Shown here piece by piece: positions 1 through 8,121 of a stretch of DNA of 64,000 nucleotides. The stretch is from the NCBI GenBank assembly GCA_012838955.1, contig DUOH01000038.1, positions 1-64,000 of the forward strand, written 5' to 3'. Numbering within the stretch: the stretch's first letter is position 1; each line of letters begins with the position of its first letter. The DNA comes from Bacillota bacterium (GTDB taxonomy: Bacteria; Bacillota; UBA4882; UBA10575). The notes beneath the pieces were generated by a model. The model was not told where the DNA came from and ran no database searches. It saw only the letters and a program-made list of their open reading frames with translations. The position numbers and the translations under genes were made by a program.

Positions 1-16
1 AAAAGCGGGATGAAGA

Positions 17-826
17 TCATCTGCTCTCCCCTCCATCCTCATGAAAGTTTTGAAAATCGGAGAGATCTCCGTAAGGAAAAACCTCCCGCTGGCCGTCGAT
101 GCCTTTCTTCTCTGCCGATAAAGCAGCCTCTAGTTCCTCTTCAGATACTACCGTGGCGTGTTCAAAGACGAGACTGCCTTTGAAAGCGGGGATATAGAGT
201 TCGGCTTTTTCTTCAATGAAGATTCCCAGTTCATAAGGGAGGATCCGAGTCTGGACATACCCCCCGGGCATGGTTAGAGCCGCTTTTAGTGTTTTCTGAT
301 CGCCAATCGCCTTGATGATATAGGGTGGAGCGATGCGCTTCGTATCTACCAAAATGGTGGTACCTGCACAACTCAGACCAGTCCGGGTGGCAATCCTTTC
401 TCCGTTGATCGAGATTGCCTCTGCACCAGCAGCCCACAACTCATTGATCAATAACTCCAAGTGGTCATAGTGGATGATAAACAAGTTGGGATCCTCAAAT
501 GCCCTCAATTCCCTGGAAGCATCGGTCAGGATCACCTCGATGCCCTCTCCCTTTAAAGGATAAAGCCCAGAGGCCATGCGTAAACTCCTGACTTCGTCGT
601 CTTTGTCGTATTCATGCAGATACTGTCGGAGTCTATCTACTTCATCCTCCAGGCGGGTCCGATCCGTCTCCAGTTTATTGATTAACGCGGCTAAACTGTT
701 TACATTCTTCGTTGGTAGGTTCTGTTTGATCTTGGTTTCCGTCCGGAGCTGGAATACTAAGAGCATTCCCAGGAACATTGAGGCCAGACCTACACCTACC
801 TGCCAGCTTCGTATCTGTATCTGCAT
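17..826 (-). CDS. DUF881 family protein (YlxW/YlxX-like)
   Basis: 269 residues. An N-terminal membrane anchor (about residues 8-26) is followed by a coiled coil (about 45-75) and a DUF881 domain, which in firmicutes is found in division/sporulation-associated proteins of the YlxW/YlxX kind whose biochemical role is unknown. Motifs such as GIEVILTD, INELWAAGAEAISING and ILPYELG are typical of the family. GGCGGAGG lies only 3 bases before the ATG, so the start is slightly uncertain. It is the last gene of a minus-strand series after mbl, 253 bp away. The most likely setting is the inner membrane with the domain outside, but no function can be derived from the sequence. Confidence 0.88.
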   Translation of the reverse strand: MQIQIRSWQVGVGLASMFLGMLLVFQLRTETKIKQNLPTKNVNSLAALINKLETDRTRLEDEVDRLRQYLHEYDKDDEVRSLRMASGLYPLKGEGIEVILTDASRELRAFEDPNLFIIHYDHLELLINELWAAGAEAISINGERIATRTGLSCAGTTILVDTKRIAPPYIIKAIGDQKTLKAALTMPGGYVQTRILPYELGIFIEEKAELYIPAFKGSLVFEHATVVSEEELEAALSAEKKGIDGQREVFPYGDLSDFQNFHEDGGESR

Positions 827-1079
827 CTGCCTCCGCCTTTCAACGTTTGGTGTGGAAACGAACCTTCCCTACAGTTCGTTACGATGTTACGATTATTCAT
901 TATATTACGCAACCTATGGACCTGATGATGGAGGATCTTACCACACAAAACGCGCTTTGGAATTCCCGCCATCTCTGAAGTATTTCTGCAGAGCGACCGA
1001 AATTCCTCTTCTAACGGGCTTTCCTCACAGCGGAGAGTTTGATTAGGCGCATGTTCCTTCCCATAATGCTTAATACCTA

Positions 1080-2117
1080 TTATCTCTTATTACCTTCAAC
1101 TAAGACCCGTTTTAAGACGTCCAGGTTTTCCAGAGTTTTCCCTGCGCCCAGCACTACACAGGCCATTGGATCATCAGCCAGATTGACCTTCATCCCAAGT
1201 TCACTGGAGATTAACTGGTCCAGCCCACGTAAGAGGGAACCTCCTCCGGTCATTGTAATTTCTTTATTCATGATATCGGAGACAAGTTCGGGAGGAGTAC
1301 GCTCCACCACTTGCCGAATGGCATTAATCATCATACCGACTGGCTCTTTCAAAGCCTCCCGCATCTCTTTGGAGGTAAGCTTGATCGTCTTCGGCAAGCC
1401 AGTGATTTGATCCCTGCCTCTGACCTGCCCGCTCAGTTCTTCAGGTAAAGGAAAAGCCGAACCCAGACTGATCTTGAGTTCCTCGGCGCTGCGTTCTCCG
1501 ATCATTAAATTATAGTTTCTCCGAATAAACCTGGCGATAGCCTCGTCTAGGGCGTCGCCACCCACCCGGATCGACAGCCCGCTAACCACCCCGCCCAGAG
1601 AAATAACAGCGACATCACTGGTACCCCCGCCGATATTAATCACCATATTACCGATGGCCTCATGTACCGGCAGCCCTGCCCCGATCGCAGCCGCCACCGG
1701 TTCCTCGATCAGATACGCCTCGCGTGCCCCCGCTTTGATGGAAGCGTCAATGACCGCACGCCGCTCTACACCGGTAGTGCCCGTGGGAATACTCACCACT
1801 ACCCTGGGCTTGATAAAGATTCGTCCCCGGTAAGCAGAACGAATCAAATGCTGGATCAATTCTTTGGTTAATTCAAAATTGGCGATGACCCCTTCCCGCA
1901 TGGGGCGGATGGCCACAATATCCCCGGGAGTCCTCCCAATCATTTGCCAGGCTTCATCTCCCACTGCCAAGACCTGATTGGTGTTTTTGCGGACGGCTAC
2001 CACTGACGGTTCCCGGATGATAACCCCTTTGTTTCTGATATATACCAGGCAGTTGGCTGTTCCCAAGTCTATCCCTAAATCTTTAGAAAAGCGCCTCATC
2101 AAAATATGGTTCGGCAT
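1080..2117 (-). CDS. mbl: Rod-shape determining actin homologue MreB/Mbl
   Basis: 345 residues, full length for MreB/Mbl. Visible actin-fold motifs are the phosphate-1 loop LGIDLGTANCLVYI near the N-terminus, IPTGTTGVERRAV, the second phosphate loop NIGGGTSDVAVISLGG and the adenosine motif MTGGGSLLRGLD. MreB-family proteins polymerise under the membrane and guide lateral wall synthesis. No mreC or mreD follows, which favours the stand-alone Mbl or MreBH type over the mreBCD copy; the symbol is therefore tentative. An AAGGAAG ribosome binding site sits 7 bases before the ATG and supports this start over the internal Met at residue 7. The gene follows the unrecognised 155-residue gene by 33 bp. 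Confidence 0.93.
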   Translation of the reverse strand: MPNHILMRRFSKDLGIDLGTANCLVYIRNKGVIIREPSVVAVRKNTNQVLAVGDEAWQMIGRTPGDIVAIRPMREGVIANFELTKELIQHLIRSAYRGRIFIKPRVVVSIPTGTTGVERRAVIDASIKAGAREAYLIEEPVAAAIGAGLPVHEAIGNMVINIGGGTSDVAVISLGGVVSGLSIRVGGDALDEAIARFIRRNYNLMIGERSAEELKISLGSAFPLPEELSGQVRGRDQITGLPKTIKLTSKEMREALKEPVGMMINAIRQVVERTPPELVSDIMNKEITMTGGGSLLRGLDQLISSELGMKVNLADDPMACVVLGAGKTLENLDVLKRVLVEGNKR

Positions 2118-2150
2118 ACGGCAACTTCCTTCTCTTGCGCTTATTAATCG

Positions 2151-2618
2151 TTAAAACAGATCTCCTTCATTATTCAACTCCGACCGGAACTCTTGTCCCA
2201 TCTTATAAATAGCCCTCTCCATGTCAAAATTGGAGAAGACCATCTCTTCAGGTTCGATGATTTTGATCTTCCGAAATTCCTCTCGCAAGACAAAAGGGAG
2301 CAGATCTTCTAGAGAATCTGCGCGGACGGTTAGCTCCACCGGCGCATAGGCAAGGCACTCGCCCTGCTCCGCTTCGGGGATGGTGTAGATCTCCTGATCA
2401 GCCTGGATCTCCTCTAAAGCTACTCCTTGCCATGGCAGATTCTTGAGCATAGCCACACGTCGCTGACGGATATTCTCCGCCACTTCCTCCGGTTTAATCT
2501 TACCAAAGGCCAAGTTGGCAAGGAAGGATTGGCGGCCGGTCTCTCCGCAAAAGTCAAACCTGATCTTGGCTCTGATTGGGGAATAATCCCATGAATCACC
2601 TTTCTTTACCCGCAGCAT
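2151..2618 (-). CDS. Hypothetical protein, 155 aa, between rluB and mbl
   Basis: I do not recognise this family. The product is acidic and soluble, with no signal peptide or membrane segment. It begins MLRVKKGDSW and ends with an acidic tail, and has three cysteines that form no obvious metal motif. An AAGGGGGA ribosome binding site lies about 5 bases before the ATG, inside the end of the upstream pseudouridine synthase gene, which it overlaps by 23 bp; the two genes are therefore probably translationally coupled. mbl follows after 33 bp. Codon use looks like that of the neighbours. A link to cell shape or rRNA modification is suggested only by position. Confidence 0.7.
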   Translation of the reverse strand: MLRVKKGDSWDYSPIRAKIRFDFCGETGRQSFLANLAFGKIKPEEVAENIRQRRVAMLKNLPWQGVALEEIQADQEIYTIPEAEQGECLAYAPVELTVRADSLEDLLPFVLREEFRKIKIIEPEEMVFSNFDMERAIYKMGQEFRSELNNEGDLF

Positions 2619-3369
2619 CAGCTTCCCCCTTCTTCACGATCTGGGATTCTATGGACTTCAGGAGGCGCAGTTCCTCACCGGAAAGGCGCCGAAAAGCGCC
2701 TGGCTCCAAACAGCCTAATTTCAGTGGGCCAAGGGCGATCCGTTGCAGGGCGAGGACCGGATGGCCGATGGCCTGACACATCCGGCGCACTTGTCTTTTC
2801 CGGCCTTCGTGAATCACCAATCTTAAAATAGCATTCCCTGCTTTGAACGCAAATATATCTACTTTTGCCGGCGCGGTGAGGCCATCTTCCAATAGGATTC
2901 CTTTACGTAATGCAGTAAGGGCATCCGAAGAAGGCACACCTTTGACCAATACCTCATAGGTCTTTTCCACCTGATACCTGGGGTGAGTCAGGGCATAGGC
3001 AAGTCCTCCGTCATTGGTGAGCAGTAAAAGTCCGGTGGTATTATAGTCTAAGCGTCCGACGGGAAACAGCCTGATCCACTGTAACTGTGGGGCGCGGTTC
3101 ACCAGATCCAAAACAGTCGGACGGCCCTGGGGATCGTGTACTGTAGTCACATAACCCTCCGGTTTATGCAGGAGGATATAGACCTTTTCTGCTTCCGGCC
3201 GAATGTGTCTCCCGTCGACCAGCACTTGATCGTTTTCCGGATCGATTTTATGTCCCGGCTCCAGTACGACCCGGCTGTTGACGCTAACCCGGCCCGCAAT
3301 AATCATCTTCTCCGCTTGCCGGCGAGAGGCCACCCCGCACCGGGCCATAAATTTTTGCAGTCTCTCCAT
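2596..3369 (-). CDS. rluB: rRNA pseudouridine synthase, RsuA/RluB/E/F family
   Basis: 257 residues. An N-terminal S4 RNA-binding domain (residues 1-60, RLQKFMARCGVASRRQAE) precedes the synthase domain with the family motif GRLDYNTTGLLLLTND; Asp108 is the expected catalytic nucleophile. The C-terminal motif EGRKRQVRRMC is also typical. Such enzymes isomerise a uridine in 23S rRNA (RluB) or 16S rRNA (RsuA); RluB is the usual firmicute assignment but the target is not fixed by sequence. AAAAGGTG lies 5 bases before the ATG. The 3' end overlaps the next gene. Confidence 0.92.
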   Translation of the reverse strand: MERLQKFMARCGVASRRQAEKMIIAGRVSVNSRVVLEPGHKIDPENDQVLVDGRHIRPEAEKVYILLHKPEGYVTTVHDPQGRPTVLDLVNRAPQLQWIRLFPVGRLDYNTTGLLLLTNDGGLAYALTHPRYQVEKTYEVLVKGVPSSDALTALRKGILLEDGLTAPAKVDIFAFKAGNAILRLVIHEGRKRQVRRMCQAIGHPVLALQRIALGPLKLGCLEPGAFRRLSGEELRLLKSIESQIVKKGEADAAGKER

Positions 3370-3441
3370 GCCATCACCTTTTCCCGACAGTATTGCTTTT
3401 CCTCGCTAGGCGAGGCTATACAAAAGATGAGTAGGACGACG

Positions 3442-3466
3442 AAAAATGCCCCCTCCCGGGGGGCAT
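3442..3466 (-). terminator. Rho-independent terminator after phoR
   Basis: On the minus strand, ATGCCCCC pairs with GGGGGCAT around a short loop and is followed by TTTTTC. It lies 25 bp past the histidine kinase stop codon and separates the two-component operon from rluB. Confidence 0.8.
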
Positions 3467-3490
3467 ACGTACCGAATTCATCTTGTTCCT

Positions 3491-4813
3491 TTATTCTTCC
3501 TTATACTTAGGTAGAGTAAAATGGAAGGAACTTCCTTTACCCTGTTCACTTTTTACCCATACTTTTCCGCCTAAATTCTCCACTATGTGTTTGACGATGG
3601 ATAATCCCAAACCGGTTCCTCCCATCTCTCTAGAGCGGGCCTTGTCCACCCGGTAAAATCGTTCAAAAATCCTGGGGATACTCTCCTGCGGGATACCGTA
3701 GCCGGTATCAGAGATAATAAACTCCATCATCGAACCCCGGTCTTTCTCCTCCACTTTGATGGAGCCTTCCGCCGGCGTATACTTTATAGCATTATCAATC
3801 AAGTTCACCAGTACTTCTCGGACTTGATCCTCATCAGCCCAGACCGCCGACGGACCCAATTCCACAGAGAAGCTGAGGTTCTTCTCGGTAATCCGCGGTT
3901 GCAGTGTTTGTCTGACCTCTTCCACCAGTGGCGGCACGAAGGTGCGAGTTCGCTTCGGCTCAATCTGGCCCGACTCTATCCTAGACAGATCAAGAAGATC
4001 GCTGATTAACCGGTTCAGGCGGTCGGATTCCTGATAGATAATGGTCAAAAACCTCTTGGTGGCCTCCTTATTCTCCAGCCCGCCGTCGAGGATGGTCTCG
4101 ACAAAGCCCTTGATCGAAGTAATCGGCGTACGTAATTCATGGGAAACATTGGCTACAAACTCCGTACGAACCGTTTCCAGATGCCGCAGACGAGTCAAAT
4201 CTCTGACCATCGCCAACACACCCTGAGTCTCTTCGCCTTCAGCCAGACAAATAGGTGTCACTTCAAGCTTGATATATCTCTTTGCCCCGTGTTCCAACTG
4301 CATCTCTCTGGTCTGTGGTTTACCCGTGACAAAGACCTGGTGAAATAGTTCGGCCAATTCAAATTCTTTCCAAACCTCCCTGGGAAACTTGCCCAGAGCT
4401 GAACCGGCATCCAATTTAAAGATGCGCTCAGCCGCAGGGTTAATAAAGGAGAGCCTCCCTGTGGAATCCGTGGCCACTACCCCTTCCACCATACTGAAGA
4501 GGATCGACTCCACCTTTCTGCGCGCCTCAATCTCCCGGTACAGCTTATTGTCCAGATACTCCAGGCGGTTACCTAGAAAGATCATGAACTCCTTATAACC
4601 AAAAGAGAACGGTTCGGCAGACGTCTTCTGTGCCTGCCGCTGTAAATCACGAAGAGGATTAATAAATGAGCGTTTTAAAAAATACCCGACAACCACAAAC
4701 CAGATCAGCAACAGGACGGCAATCCCCGGTCGAATCCAAAACAAACGAAAGATGATGATCGGTAGGATAAATAAAGTTAAGCCAAGAATAAACTGTGTAT
4801 GGAGTCGACGCAT
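3491..4813 (-). CDS. phoR: Sensor histidine kinase, PhoR/WalK-like
   Basis: 440 residues. Two adjacent N-terminal membrane segments (about 9-27 and 30-46) leave almost no extracytoplasmic loop, so it lacks the large external sensor of classical PhoR. A PAS-like domain (about 100-210) is followed by HisKA with phospho-accepting His225 (NVSHELRTPITS), then an ATPase domain with the N box (LVNLIDNAIKYTP) and G boxes (DTGYGIP, GGTGLGLS). It autophosphorylates and passes phosphate to the response regulator encoded 2 bp upstream. GGAGG lies 7 bases before the ATG, overlapping the regulator's stop. The phosphate-starvation role of PhoR is inference from architecture; WalK-like roles are possible. 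Confidence 0.92.
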   Translation of the reverse strand: MRRLHTQFILGLTLFILPIIIFRLFWIRPGIAVLLLIWFVVVGYFLKRSFINPLRDLQRQAQKTSAEPFSFGYKEFMIFLGNRLEYLDNKLYREIEARRKVESILFSMVEGVVATDSTGRLSFINPAAERIFKLDAGSALGKFPREVWKEFELAELFHQVFVTGKPQTREMQLEHGAKRYIKLEVTPICLAEGEETQGVLAMVRDLTRLRHLETVRTEFVANVSHELRTPITSIKGFVETILDGGLENKEATKRFLTIIYQESDRLNRLISDLLDLSRIESGQIEPKRTRTFVPPLVEEVRQTLQPRITEKNLSFSVELGPSAVWADEDQVREVLVNLIDNAIKYTPAEGSIKVEEKDRGSMMEFIISDTGYGIPQESIPRIFERFYRVDKARSREMGGTGLGLSIVKHIVENLGGKVWVKSEQGKGSSFHFTLPKYKEE

Positions 4814-4815
4814 CC

Positions 4816-5520
4816 TTATGCCTCCCGAATTCTATACCCTACCCCACGTACTGTCTCCAACCAGTATGGTTGGGCCGGATCTTCCTCAATTTTTTGGCGA
4901 AGCCGCCGGACGTGAACATCCACTGTTCTGGTGTCCCCGAAGAACTCGTACCCCCAGAGGTTTTCCAGTAAATATTCTCTGGAGAAGGCTCTACCCGGGT
5001 GTGAAAGCAATAAGTGTAATAGATCAAATTCTTTGGGCGTGAGTTCGATCTCTTTCTGGTTTACCAAGACTTTATGTTGGCGTAAATCCATCTTAATCGG
5101 CCCTAAAATAATAGCCTCTCTTTCTTCGGACTCATTAAAGCTCTTGTCTACCCGGCGCAGAACCGCACGCACCCTGGCCACCAGTTCCCTGGGAGAAAAG
5201 GGCTTGGTGACGTAATCATCGGCCCCGGATTCGAGCCCTAAGACCCGATCAGCCTCTTCCGCCTTGGCGGTCAACATGATGATGGGTATATCACGGGTAG
5301 TCGTATTCTGTCTAGTTCGGCGGCAAATCTCCAGTCCGTCTATGCCGGGTAGCATTAGATCCAGTAAGATTAGATCCGGGTGCTCCGCTTGAATCTTCTG
5401 CCAGCCTTCCTCACCGGTCTTTGCCTTGGAGACCAGCCACCCCTCTTTTTCCAGGTTATAGGAGACTAGCTCCAATATATTAGACTCATCTTCCACGATC
5501 AGTATGCGTTCCTTGGACAT
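4816..5520 (-). CDS. phoP: OmpR-family response regulator, PhoP/PhoB-like
   Basis: 234 residues from the chosen start. The receiver domain has the acidic pair ED, phospho-acceptor Asp54 (ILLDLMLPG), Thr in IIMLTAKAE and Lys in YVTKPFSPREL. The C-terminal winged-helix DNA-binding domain carries GYEFFGDTRTVDVHVRRLRQKIE. The ATG at 5520 is preferred because AGGAGG lies 7 bases upstream; an ATG at 5526 would sit one base after it. Transcription probably starts from the promoter at 5550-5578. It is paired with the kinase downstream. Whether the regulon is phosphate (PhoP) or wall stress (WalR-like) cannot be told from sequence. Confidence 0.93.
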   Translation of the reverse strand: MSKERILIVEDESNILELVSYNLEKEGWLVSKAKTGEEGWQKIQAEHPDLILLDLMLPGIDGLEICRRTRQNTTTRDIPIIMLTAKAEEADRVLGLESGADDYVTKPFSPRELVARVRAVLRRVDKSFNESEEREAIILGPIKMDLRQHKVLVNQKEIELTPKEFDLLHLLLSHPGRAFSREYLLENLWGYEFFGDTRTVDVHVRRLRQKIEEDPAQPYWLETVRGVGYRIREA

Positions 5521-5549
5521 ATCCATCCCTCCTGTTTTTCCATATGTTA

Positions 5550-5578
5550 AGTCTATCCCACTGATTATTTGCTGTCAA
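5550..5578 (-). promoter_or_regulatory. SigA-type promoter of the phoPR operon
   Basis: Minus strand: TTGACA, a 17-base spacer, then TAGACT. It lies about 30 bp before the phoP start codon and is followed by an AGGAGG ribosome binding site. Confidence 0.75.
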
Positions 5579-5623
5579 TTCCCTGTTCTGAAAGTCTATT
5601 GCCTCATGCAGTATATAAACAAA

Positions 5624-5743
5624 CTATACCGGTAAAACCCACACCGTCACTGCCAAAGGTTCTTCTGCTTCAGCCGGAAGGTAAAGCAACCAAAGAAGAA
5701 TAATAAAACGCAGAAGAAAAAGAAAAAATAATGGCGCAAGCAA
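5624..5743 (-). CDS. Candidate 39-aa membrane peptide, TTG start
   Basis: A short open frame gives a peptide of 39 residues starting MLAPLFFLFLL, with a single strongly hydrophobic stretch and then the tail LPAEAEEPLAVTVWVLPV. GGGAGG lies only 2 bases before the TTG, which is poor spacing. A second TTG 4 bases further on has ideal spacing but gives a different 30-residue frame rich in Phe. A possible promoter (TTGACT, 17 bases, TATCGA) lies upstream at 5784-5812. The stretch is otherwise empty. This may be a real small protein or chance; I cannot decide. Confidence 0.25.
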   Translation of the reverse strand: MLAPLFFLFLLRFIILLWLLYLPAEAEEPLAVTVWVLPV

Positions 5744-5987
5744 GTCCTCCCTTCATTCAATATGTACAAGATGAGCACCGGGTTCGATATGGAACAGCTT
5801 TGTGCTAGTCAACTCTGATTTACAGTGTAACCAAACCACCTATTAACAATTATTCTAAGTCTTCCCTGATAAATCCTGCGCAAATAGGATAAAAATGTAG
5901 TAAATCCTGACCTGCGAAGGAAGATGGAGTTTAGGGCTGACCAACAGATCCGGGTCATCCAAACCGTTTTTCAACATGACTTGCAAG

Positions 5988-6014
5988 AGAAAACCGGCCG
6001 TCTACACGGCCGGT
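5988..6014 (-). terminator. Terminator after trxA
   Basis: Minus strand: ACCGGCCG, a 6-base loop, CGGCCGGT, then TTTCT. It begins 16 bp after the thioredoxin stop codon. Confidence 0.8.
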
Positions 6015-6029
6015 TCGTGCCTTGAGTTA

Positions 6030-6347
6030 CTATAACCACTTTTCCAGGCGGGAGACGATCTCTTTTTTCGGATAAGCCCCCACCATCTGATCCACGGGTT
6101 TTCCGTCTTTAAACACAATCAGAGTAGGGATGGACATGATATTATAATTTGCCGAGATCTCCATATTTTCATCGGTATTCACTTTTCCGATCTTAACCCG
6201 ACCCTCATATTCTGTGGCTAATTCATCGATGATCGGCCCTACCATCCGGCAAGGACCGCACCAAGGCGCCCAAAAATCAACTAGCGCCACCCCTGAAGCA
6301 TCCAGAATTTCACTCTTGAAATTGTCTTTAGTTAACGTCAATGCCAT
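6030..6347 (-). CDS. trxA: Thioredoxin
   Basis: 105 residues with the canonical WCGPC redox site (Cys30, Cys33) in DFWAPWCGPCRMVGP, the cis-proline motif IMSIPTLIVFKDG and the terminal helix; no signal peptide, so cytoplasmic. It reduces protein disulfides and depends on thioredoxin reductase, which is not in the window. GAGGAGG lies 8 bases before the ATG. The gene is 18 bp downstream of a CsoR-family repressor and has no promoter of its own that I can see, so it is expected to be expressed from the repressor's promoter. Confidence 0.97.
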   Translation of the reverse strand: MALTLTKDNFKSEILDASGVALVDFWAPWCGPCRMVGPIIDELATEYEGRVKIGKVNTDENMEISANYNIMSIPTLIVFKDGKPVDQMVGAYPKKEIVSRLEKWL

Positions 6348-6365
6348 CTTATCTTCCTCCTCGCT

Positions 6366-6677
6366 TTAAGAAAATTTCTTAAATACCTCCATAAATTTGG
6401 CCAGGGCAGTATCCGGGTCTCCTCCTCTGGAAATCTCCTGTTTTATACAAGCACCCATCTGGTTGCTGAGCATTGTCATCGCCACTTGCACCACTGCGGA
6501 TTTCAAGGCTGCCAGCTGCATCATAATCTCTTGACAGGAACGCTCCTCCTCAATCATCCGTTGGACTCCCCGGGCCTGTCCCTCAATTCTCCGGAGACGC
6601 TTTAATAGGTTATCCTTTATTTCCCCGGAGAAACCCCATGCTTCTTCCGTCACTCTCAGCACCGCCTTTCTTACCAT
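6366..6677 (-). CDS. CsoR/CstR/RcnR-family (DUF156) repressor
   Basis: 103 residues. The all-helical fold is shown by LLKRLRRIEGQARGVQRMIEEERSC and QLAALKSAVVQVA. Family members are tetrameric repressors that sense Cu(I) (CsoR: Cys-His-Cys), Ni/Co (RcnR) or persulfides (CstR: two Cys). Here Cys48 and Cys77 are present, but the His four residues before the second Cys is replaced by Gln73. That argues against classical copper sensing and is more like a thiol or persulfide sensor. Co-transcription with thioredoxin supports a thiol-redox role; this is inference. A CsoR-like operator overlaps the start codon. A GTG at 6653 is an alternative start with a better-placed AAAGGCG. Confidence 0.88.
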   Translation of the reverse strand: MVRKAVLRVTEEAWGFSGEIKDNLLKRLRRIEGQARGVQRMIEEERSCQEIMMQLAALKSAVVQVAMTMLSNQMGACIKQEISRGGDPDTALAKFMEVFKKFS

Positions 6678-6690
6678 ACCCCGTACCGTA
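6672..6690 (-). promoter_or_regulatory. Putative CsoR-family operator, autoregulatory
   Basis: The minus strand reads TACGGTACGGGGTATGGTA, a G-tract flanked by TAC/GTA half-sites. It closely resembles the CsoR operator I recall from the B. subtilis copZA promoter (TACCC-TAC-GGGGGTATGG). It overlaps the expected transcription start and the ATG, so bound repressor would block its own operon. Confidence 0.6.
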
Positions 6691-6697
6691 TATTTAA

Positions 6698-6726
6698 ATT
6701 ATATGCCAATCTTTTGCTGTTGTCAA
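6698..6726 (-). promoter_or_regulatory. Consensus SigA promoter for csoR-like/trxA operon
   Basis: Minus strand: TTGACA, 17 bases, TATAAT; a perfect consensus. The 5' untranslated region would be only about 14 bases if the ATG at 6677 is used. Such a strong promoter suits a unit held off by a repressor. Confidence 0.88.
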
Positions 6727-6837
6727 CCGGTTTTCTTGGAAAAAAACGTCTTCTCCTGTTACTTATCGAATTTTTCTCTCCCATCCCCGCTTCTTCCATG
6801 GGCTGGACCCTTCTCCGAAAATCATGCTTCAGCAAGT

Positions 6838-6871
6838 AAAAACACCCTTAGGCTTAGCTAAGGGTGTTTTT
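6838..6871 (-). terminator. Terminator after ddl
   Basis: CACCCTTAG and CTAAGGGTG form a 9-bp stem with a 6-base loop, flanked by A5 and T5, so it could work in both directions. It lies 20 bp past the ddl stop codon. Confidence 0.85.
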
Positions 6872-6891
6872 ACCAAAAATCTTTGATCCGG

Positions 6892-7986
6892 TTAATTCCA
6901 GGTCATTTTGATCTCCTTCTTCTCAGCATACCGCTCCAAAGCCAGATCAACCAATTCCTCCAGGAGTCTTTGGTAAGGAATTCCCGTGGCCTCCCACATC
7001 TTTGTAAACATACTAATCTGTGTAAATCCAGGCATGGTGTTGATCTCATTCACCACCACCCGCTCATCCCGGTCCAAAACAAAAAAGTCCACTCTAGCCA
7101 AGCCGGAACAGTCAATGGCTTTAAAGGCTTTAACGGCCAGGTTCTGTATTTCTTTGGTCTTTTCCGGAGTCAACGGCGCCGGGATTAGCAGTTTCGATTG
7201 GTTCAATACATATTTGGCCTCATAATCATAAAAATCGGCGTTTGAGACTATCTCTCCAGGTAACGATGCCCTTGGTCGGTCATTCCCTAAAACGCTGCAC
7301 TCAACCTCTCTCCCCTCGAGAAAGGCCTCAATTACCAGCTTTCGATCATACATAGCCGCCTTTTCCATGGCAGACTGCAATTCTTCCCGGCAACGAGCTT
7401 TGCTAATTCCCACGCTCGAACCCATATTGGCCGGTTTGACAAAGCATGGGTACCCCAGCTTCTCTTCGATCTCCTCCGCAACCTCCTGCGGGGATTCCCG
7501 CCACTCCCGGCGCAAGTAAACCAGATAATCGCCGACGGGCAAACCCTCCATCTGAAATACCTTTTTCATCAGCGCCTTATCCATACCCACAGCTGAAGCT
7601 AGGATTCCTCCACCGATATACGGAATCCCGGCCAGCTCCAACAAGCCTTGAATACTGCCGTCTTCGCCCATTGGACCATGAAGTAAGGGAAAGACCAGAT
7701 CCACTTCTTCTTTTAATCTCCCTAACAAAACCCCGGCCGGGTTACTTACGAGCGAATAGTCGTTCTCCGCTCCCTGCTCACTTATGGGCTTTACCTGCAG
7801 ATCCTTTGACTGGACCAAGCTCTGCGGTGATAAACCCGGAATCCACTGTCCGTCACGAGTAATCCCGATCGGAAGCACTTCGAATTTTGAGCGGTCAAGC
7901 GCTGCCTTTACCGAGGCTGCTGATAAGACTGAAACCTCGTGTTCCCCCGATTGCCCACCATAGATTAGAGCCAGTTTTCTCCCCAT
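6892..7986 (-). CDS. ddl: D-alanine--D-alanine ligase
   Basis: 364 residues; ATP-grasp enzyme that makes the D-Ala-D-Ala dipeptide for peptidoglycan. Seen are the N-terminal GGQSGEHEVS, HGPMGEDGSIQGLLE, the ATP-grasp loop KPANMGSSVGI, DYEAKY (the Tyr-bearing motif of true D-Ala ligases rather than D-lactate ligases), ARVDFFV and the metal site VNEINTMPGF. TGAGGT lies 7 bases before the ATG. It is slightly long for the family because of an insertion after the first domain. It is a single gene unit ending in a strong terminator. Confidence 0.96.
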   Translation of the reverse strand: MGRKLALIYGGQSGEHEVSVLSAASVKAALDRSKFEVLPIGITRDGQWIPGLSPQSLVQSKDLQVKPISEQGAENDYSLVSNPAGVLLGRLKEEVDLVFPLLHGPMGEDGSIQGLLELAGIPYIGGGILASAVGMDKALMKKVFQMEGLPVGDYLVYLRREWRESPQEVAEEIEEKLGYPCFVKPANMGSSVGISKARCREELQSAMEKAAMYDRKLVIEAFLEGREVECSVLGNDRPRASLPGEIVSNADFYDYEAKYVLNQSKLLIPAPLTPEKTKEIQNLAVKAFKAIDCSGLARVDFFVLDRDERVVVNEINTMPGFTQISMFTKMWEATGIPYQRLLEELVDLALERYAEKKEIKMTWN

Positions 7987-8121
7987 CGAACAGACCTCAC
8001 TCCTTTTTTATGCATGCCTGCGGTTCAAGCCCGGGCGGTAAAACTTCCCGCGCTTCGCCTTGTAACCTTCTCCTCTTGGCACTGGTAATTCCGGCTAAAC
8101 CAAGATTACCGTTATATTATA

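Noticed and set aside
576-1046. Plus-strand open frame overlapping the DUF881 gene
   Set aside because: It has Ser/Arg-rich low-complexity sequence, no ribosome binding site and lies opposite a clear coding gene; a shadow frame.
7446-7862. Plus-strand open frame of 138 codons opposite ddl
   Set aside because: Proline-rich translation, no homology that I recognise, fully antisense to the D-Ala-D-Ala ligase gene.
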